Assembly (NCBI GenBank): GCA_003221085.1
Contig: QHUD01000205.1
Location: 1-16,415, forward strand
Source: Gemmatimonadota bacterium
GTDB taxonomy: Bacteria > Gemmatimonadota > Gemmatimonadetes > Gemmatimonadales > GWC2-71-9
Reading direction: 5' to 3'
Length of the DNA stretch: 16,415 nt
Positions 14,287 to 16,415 of the stretch are shown one piece after another. The stretch's first letter is position 1. Each line of letters begins with the position of its first letter. A program made the position numbers and the translations under genes. The notes under the pieces were generated by a model, which did not search any database, was not told the origin of the DNA, and saw only the letters and a program-made list of their open reading frames with translations.

Positions 14287-15536
14287 GCCCGGTACCAGGT
14301 GGACGGCTCGAGCACTTCGCCGCGCATCAGGTCGTCGAGGGCTTCGCGCTGGCGCGCGATGTAGTAGCGGTCGCCGTCCACCAGTACCTCGGGCGGCCGG
14401 GGCCGTTGGTTGTAGGTCGAGCTCATCACGAAGCCGTAGGCGCCCGTGCCGAGCACCGCCAGGTACTCGCCCGCCTCGACGGCGGGGAGCTTGCGGTCGA
14501 GCGCGAGGAAATCCCCGGACTCACAGATGGGACCCACCACGTTGACCAGCTCCTCGGGTCGATTCCCGTCCCTGAGCGGGACGATCTCGTGATGGGCGTT
14601 GTAGTGGCTGGGCCGCACGAAGTCCGTCATGCCCGCATCCACCACGACGAAATCCTTGCCACCGGCATGCTTGCGGTACAGCACCTTGGTGACGAGTACC
14701 CCGGCGTTGGCCACGAGGTAACGCCCCGGCTCGCACAGCAGGGCGAGCCCGGCCTGGTTGATCGGCGGCGCCACGGCGTCGGCGAACTCTCGCGGCGTCG
14801 GAGCTTTCTCGTTGTGGTAGCGCACGCCCAGCCCGCCGCCGACATCCAGCGCTTCGATCGTGTCGATCCCGGAAGCGCGGAGCACCGTCACCAGCTCGAG
14901 GAGTTTGACGGTGCCGCGGTGATATGGCTCGACGTCGGTGATCTGGGACCCGAGGTGCATCGCGAGCCCGCGCAACGTGAAGAGCGGCTCGGCTGCCACA
15001 CGCTGGGCCACACTCACGACTTCGTCGTACGGCACGCCGAACTTAGCGGTCTTTTCACCCGTCTTCGTGTAGGGGTGCGTCTCGGTCGCGACGTCCGGAT
15101 TGACGCGGATGCCGAGGTGCGCCCGCTTCTTGAGCTTCCGTACGACCGCGATCACCGCGTCCAGCTCGGCGGGGGACTCGACGTTCAGGAAGCCCACACC
15201 AGCGCGGATCGCCTCTTGGAGCTCCGGGGCCGTCTTCCCTACGCCGGAGAACACGATCGCGCTCGCCTCGAAGCCGGCGGCGAGAGCGCGCCGCAGCTCG
15301 CCCACGGACACGATGTCCGCGCCCGCGCCCAGTGCCTTGAGCACCTTGAGGACGCCGATGTTGCCGTTGGCCTTCACGGAATAGCAGATGCGGTGCGGCA
15401 CGTCTTTCAGGGCGTCGTGCAGCGCGTGGTACTGGGCGCGGATCAGGTTGCCGCTGTAGACGTAGGTGGGGGTGCCGACCCGCTCCGCGATGGAGCGGAG
15501 CAGCGCCGGATCAAAGCCTAGTACGCCTGTGCCCAC
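14283..15536 (-). CDS. lysA: Diaminopimelate decarboxylase
   Basis: LysA is a PLP-dependent enzyme that decarboxylates meso-diaminopimelate to L-lysine, the final step of lysine synthesis. The 417-residue protein is a fold-III decarboxylase. It has the PLP lysine in ICYSVKANGN (Lys55), the HLGSQI segment, the phosphate-binding DVGGGLGV, EPGRYLVANAG, the active-site cysteine segment PICESGDF, and the C-terminal YGFVMSSTYNQRPRP. GTG 15536 is chosen because GGAGG (minus strand, 15541-15545) lies 4 bases before it and the family begins at this point. The frame stays open to 15662, but the extra 42 residues merely overlap proS. It overlaps the proS 3' end by 19 bases and guaA by 4 bases, so the three genes form one operon. 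Confidence 0.96.
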   Translation of the reverse strand: MGTGVLGFDPALLRSIAERVGTPTYVYSGNLIRAQYHALHDALKDVPHRICYSVKANGNIGVLKVLKALGAGADIVSVGELRRALAAGFEASAIVFSGVGKTAPELQEAIRAGVGFLNVESPAELDAVIAVVRKLKKRAHLGIRVNPDVATETHPYTKTGEKTAKFGVPYDEVVSVAQRVAAEPLFTLRGLAMHLGSQITDVEPYHRGTVKLLELVTVLRASGIDTIEALDVGGGLGVRYHNEKAPTPREFADAVAPPINQAGLALLCEPGRYLVANAGVLVTKVLYRKHAGGKDFVVVDAGMTDFVRPSHYNAHHEIVPLRDGNRPEELVNVVGPICESGDFLALDRKLPAVEAGEYLAVLGTGAYGFVMSSTYNQRPRPPEVLVDGDRYYIARQREALDDLMRGEVLEPSTWYRA

Positions 15537-16415
15537 ACCGCCTCCGCCACGCTGGGCCTCCCGCACCACATACACGTCTTGGGCACCTCGGGCGAGCGGA
15601 ATTCCGGATCGGGGAGCACCCGCACCGTCGCGCCCGTTTGCTGCTTGATCTCGGCCTCGCATGCGGGCGAGCCGCAGAAGCCGCCGTAGGCGAATCCACC
15701 ATCGCCTTTCATGAACTCGAGGAACTGCTGCTTGGTGACGCCGCGAATGGAGTGCGCCTCGCGTCGATCCTTCGCCGCCTGGAGCAGCATGGCCTGAATC
15801 TCATCGAGCGTCTTCCGGACCACGCCGCCGATCCCGTCCAGCTTGGCGGGCGCCTTGCCGCCGGTGCGGCGCGCCGTCATCACCTGGCCGGCGGTCACGT
15901 CCCGCGGGCCGATTTCGAGCCGCAACGGTACCCCCTTGGCCTCCCACTCGAAATACTTGGCGCCGGGCTTCAAGCTGTCGCGCGCATCGAGCTCCACTCG
16001 GACGCCGGCTCTCGCGAGCTCTTCCTGCACCTTGCCCCCAACCCCTAACACCTGACGTTTCTCCTCCTCCGACTTCCAGATGGGAACGATGACGACCTGA
16101 ATCGGCGCAAGCTTGGGGGGGCAGACCAATCCGTTGTCGTCCGAGTGCGTCATCACCAGCCCGCCGATCATGCGCGTGGTGACGCCCCAGGACGTGTTCC
16201 ACACGTAGTCGAGCCCCCCCGCCGCGGTTTGATACTTGACGTCAAACGCCTTGGCGAAGTTCTGGCCGAGGTTGTGCGACGTCCCCGCCTGCAGCGCCTT
16301 GTTGTCCTGCATCAGGGCTTCGACCGCATACGTGCGGAGCGCGCCCGCGAATTTCTCGCTGTCGGTTTTGCGGCCGGTGATGACCGGCATCGCCATCCAG
16401 GATTCCTGGAACGTG
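15518..16415 (-). CDS. proS: Prolyl-tRNA synthetase, type 3, C-terminal part (cut by right edge)
   Basis: ProS charges tRNA-Pro with proline. Only the last 298 residues lie in the window; the frame runs through the edge (TFQESWMAMPVITGRKTDSEKF), so the start is outside. Visible are the end of the class II catalytic core (GTSHNLGQNFAKAFDVKY, motif-3-like GGLVMTHSDDNGLVCPP), the anticodon-binding domain (PIQVVIVPIW onward) and a C-terminal zinc-binding-type domain with four cysteines in two pairs (CGSPAC and CMWC). It ends in a C-terminal Tyr. The Cys-containing C-terminal domain and terminal Tyr mark the archaeal/eukaryote-like ProS type 3, not the E. coli type with an editing insertion. An internal ATG at 16396 is not the real start. 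The 3' end overlaps lysA by 19 bases. Confidence 0.95.
   Translation of the reverse strand, partial: TFQESWMAMPVITGRKTDSEKFAGALRTYAVEALMQDNKALQAGTSHNLGQNFAKAFDVKYQTAAGGLDYVWNTSWGVTTRMIGGLVMTHSDDNGLVCPPKLAPIQVVIVPIWKSEEEKRQVLGVGGKVQEELARAGVRVELDARDSLKPGAKYFEWEAKGVPLRLEIGPRDVTAGQVMTARRTGGKAPAKLDGIGGVVRKTLDEIQAMLLQAAKDRREAHSIRGVTKQQFLEFMKGDGGFAYGGFCGSPACEAEIKQQTGATVRVLPDPEFRSPEVPKTCMWCGRPSVAEAVWAQAY

Noticed and set aside
13108..14364. 418-codon plus-strand open frame opposite guaA
   Set aside because: Shadow of guaA, which has all catalytic motifs on the minus strand.

Overview
This is a dense, GC-rich bacterial chromosome segment with 13 protein genes. Most start on GTG or overlap their neighbours by a few bases. 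The GC content, the ProS type with a C-terminal zinc domain, and the polyphosphate and outer-membrane gene mix suggest a Gemmatimonadota-like Gram-negative bacterium. That assignment is inferred from style, not proven; the beta-barrel protein supports an outer membrane. I see no tRNA, rRNA, CRISPR array, integrase or transposase.

Region 1 (2-8514, plus strand) reads as one operon centred on polyphosphate. It encodes a DUF4956 membrane protein (cut by the left edge), a calcineurin-type metallophosphoesterase lipoprotein and a two-part surface protein, in which a kinase-like periplasmic region precedes an Omp85/BamA-type barrel. Next come a CYTH-polyphosphate kinase 1 fusion of 1072 residues and a secreted protein of unknown function. 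Gaps are 2-6 bases or the genes overlap. The locus links cytoplasmic polyphosphate synthesis to a membrane protein, a cell-surface phosphatase and an outer-membrane protein with kinase-like motifs. This is the most promising candidate for an undescribed system.

Region 2 (8484-11697, minus strand) is a three-gene operon: tRNA-dihydrouridine synthase, LarB (nickel-pincer cofactor synthesis) and a membrane GGDEF diguanylate cyclase. Both junctions are 4-base GTGA overlaps. It is divergent from a PTS EIIA(Ntr)-like gene (11778-12230); the 80-base gap between them holds a striking symmetric inverted repeat.

Region 3 (12231-12732) lies between the convergent EIIA and guaA genes. It is a roughly 500-base insertion-like unit: a four-helix-bundle (S23/IVS-type) gene, apparently frameshifted near its end, flanked by inverted arrays of a 7-base repeat.

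Region 4 (12733-16415, minus strand) is a housekeeping operon: proS (cut by the right edge), lysA and guaA, again with short overlaps.
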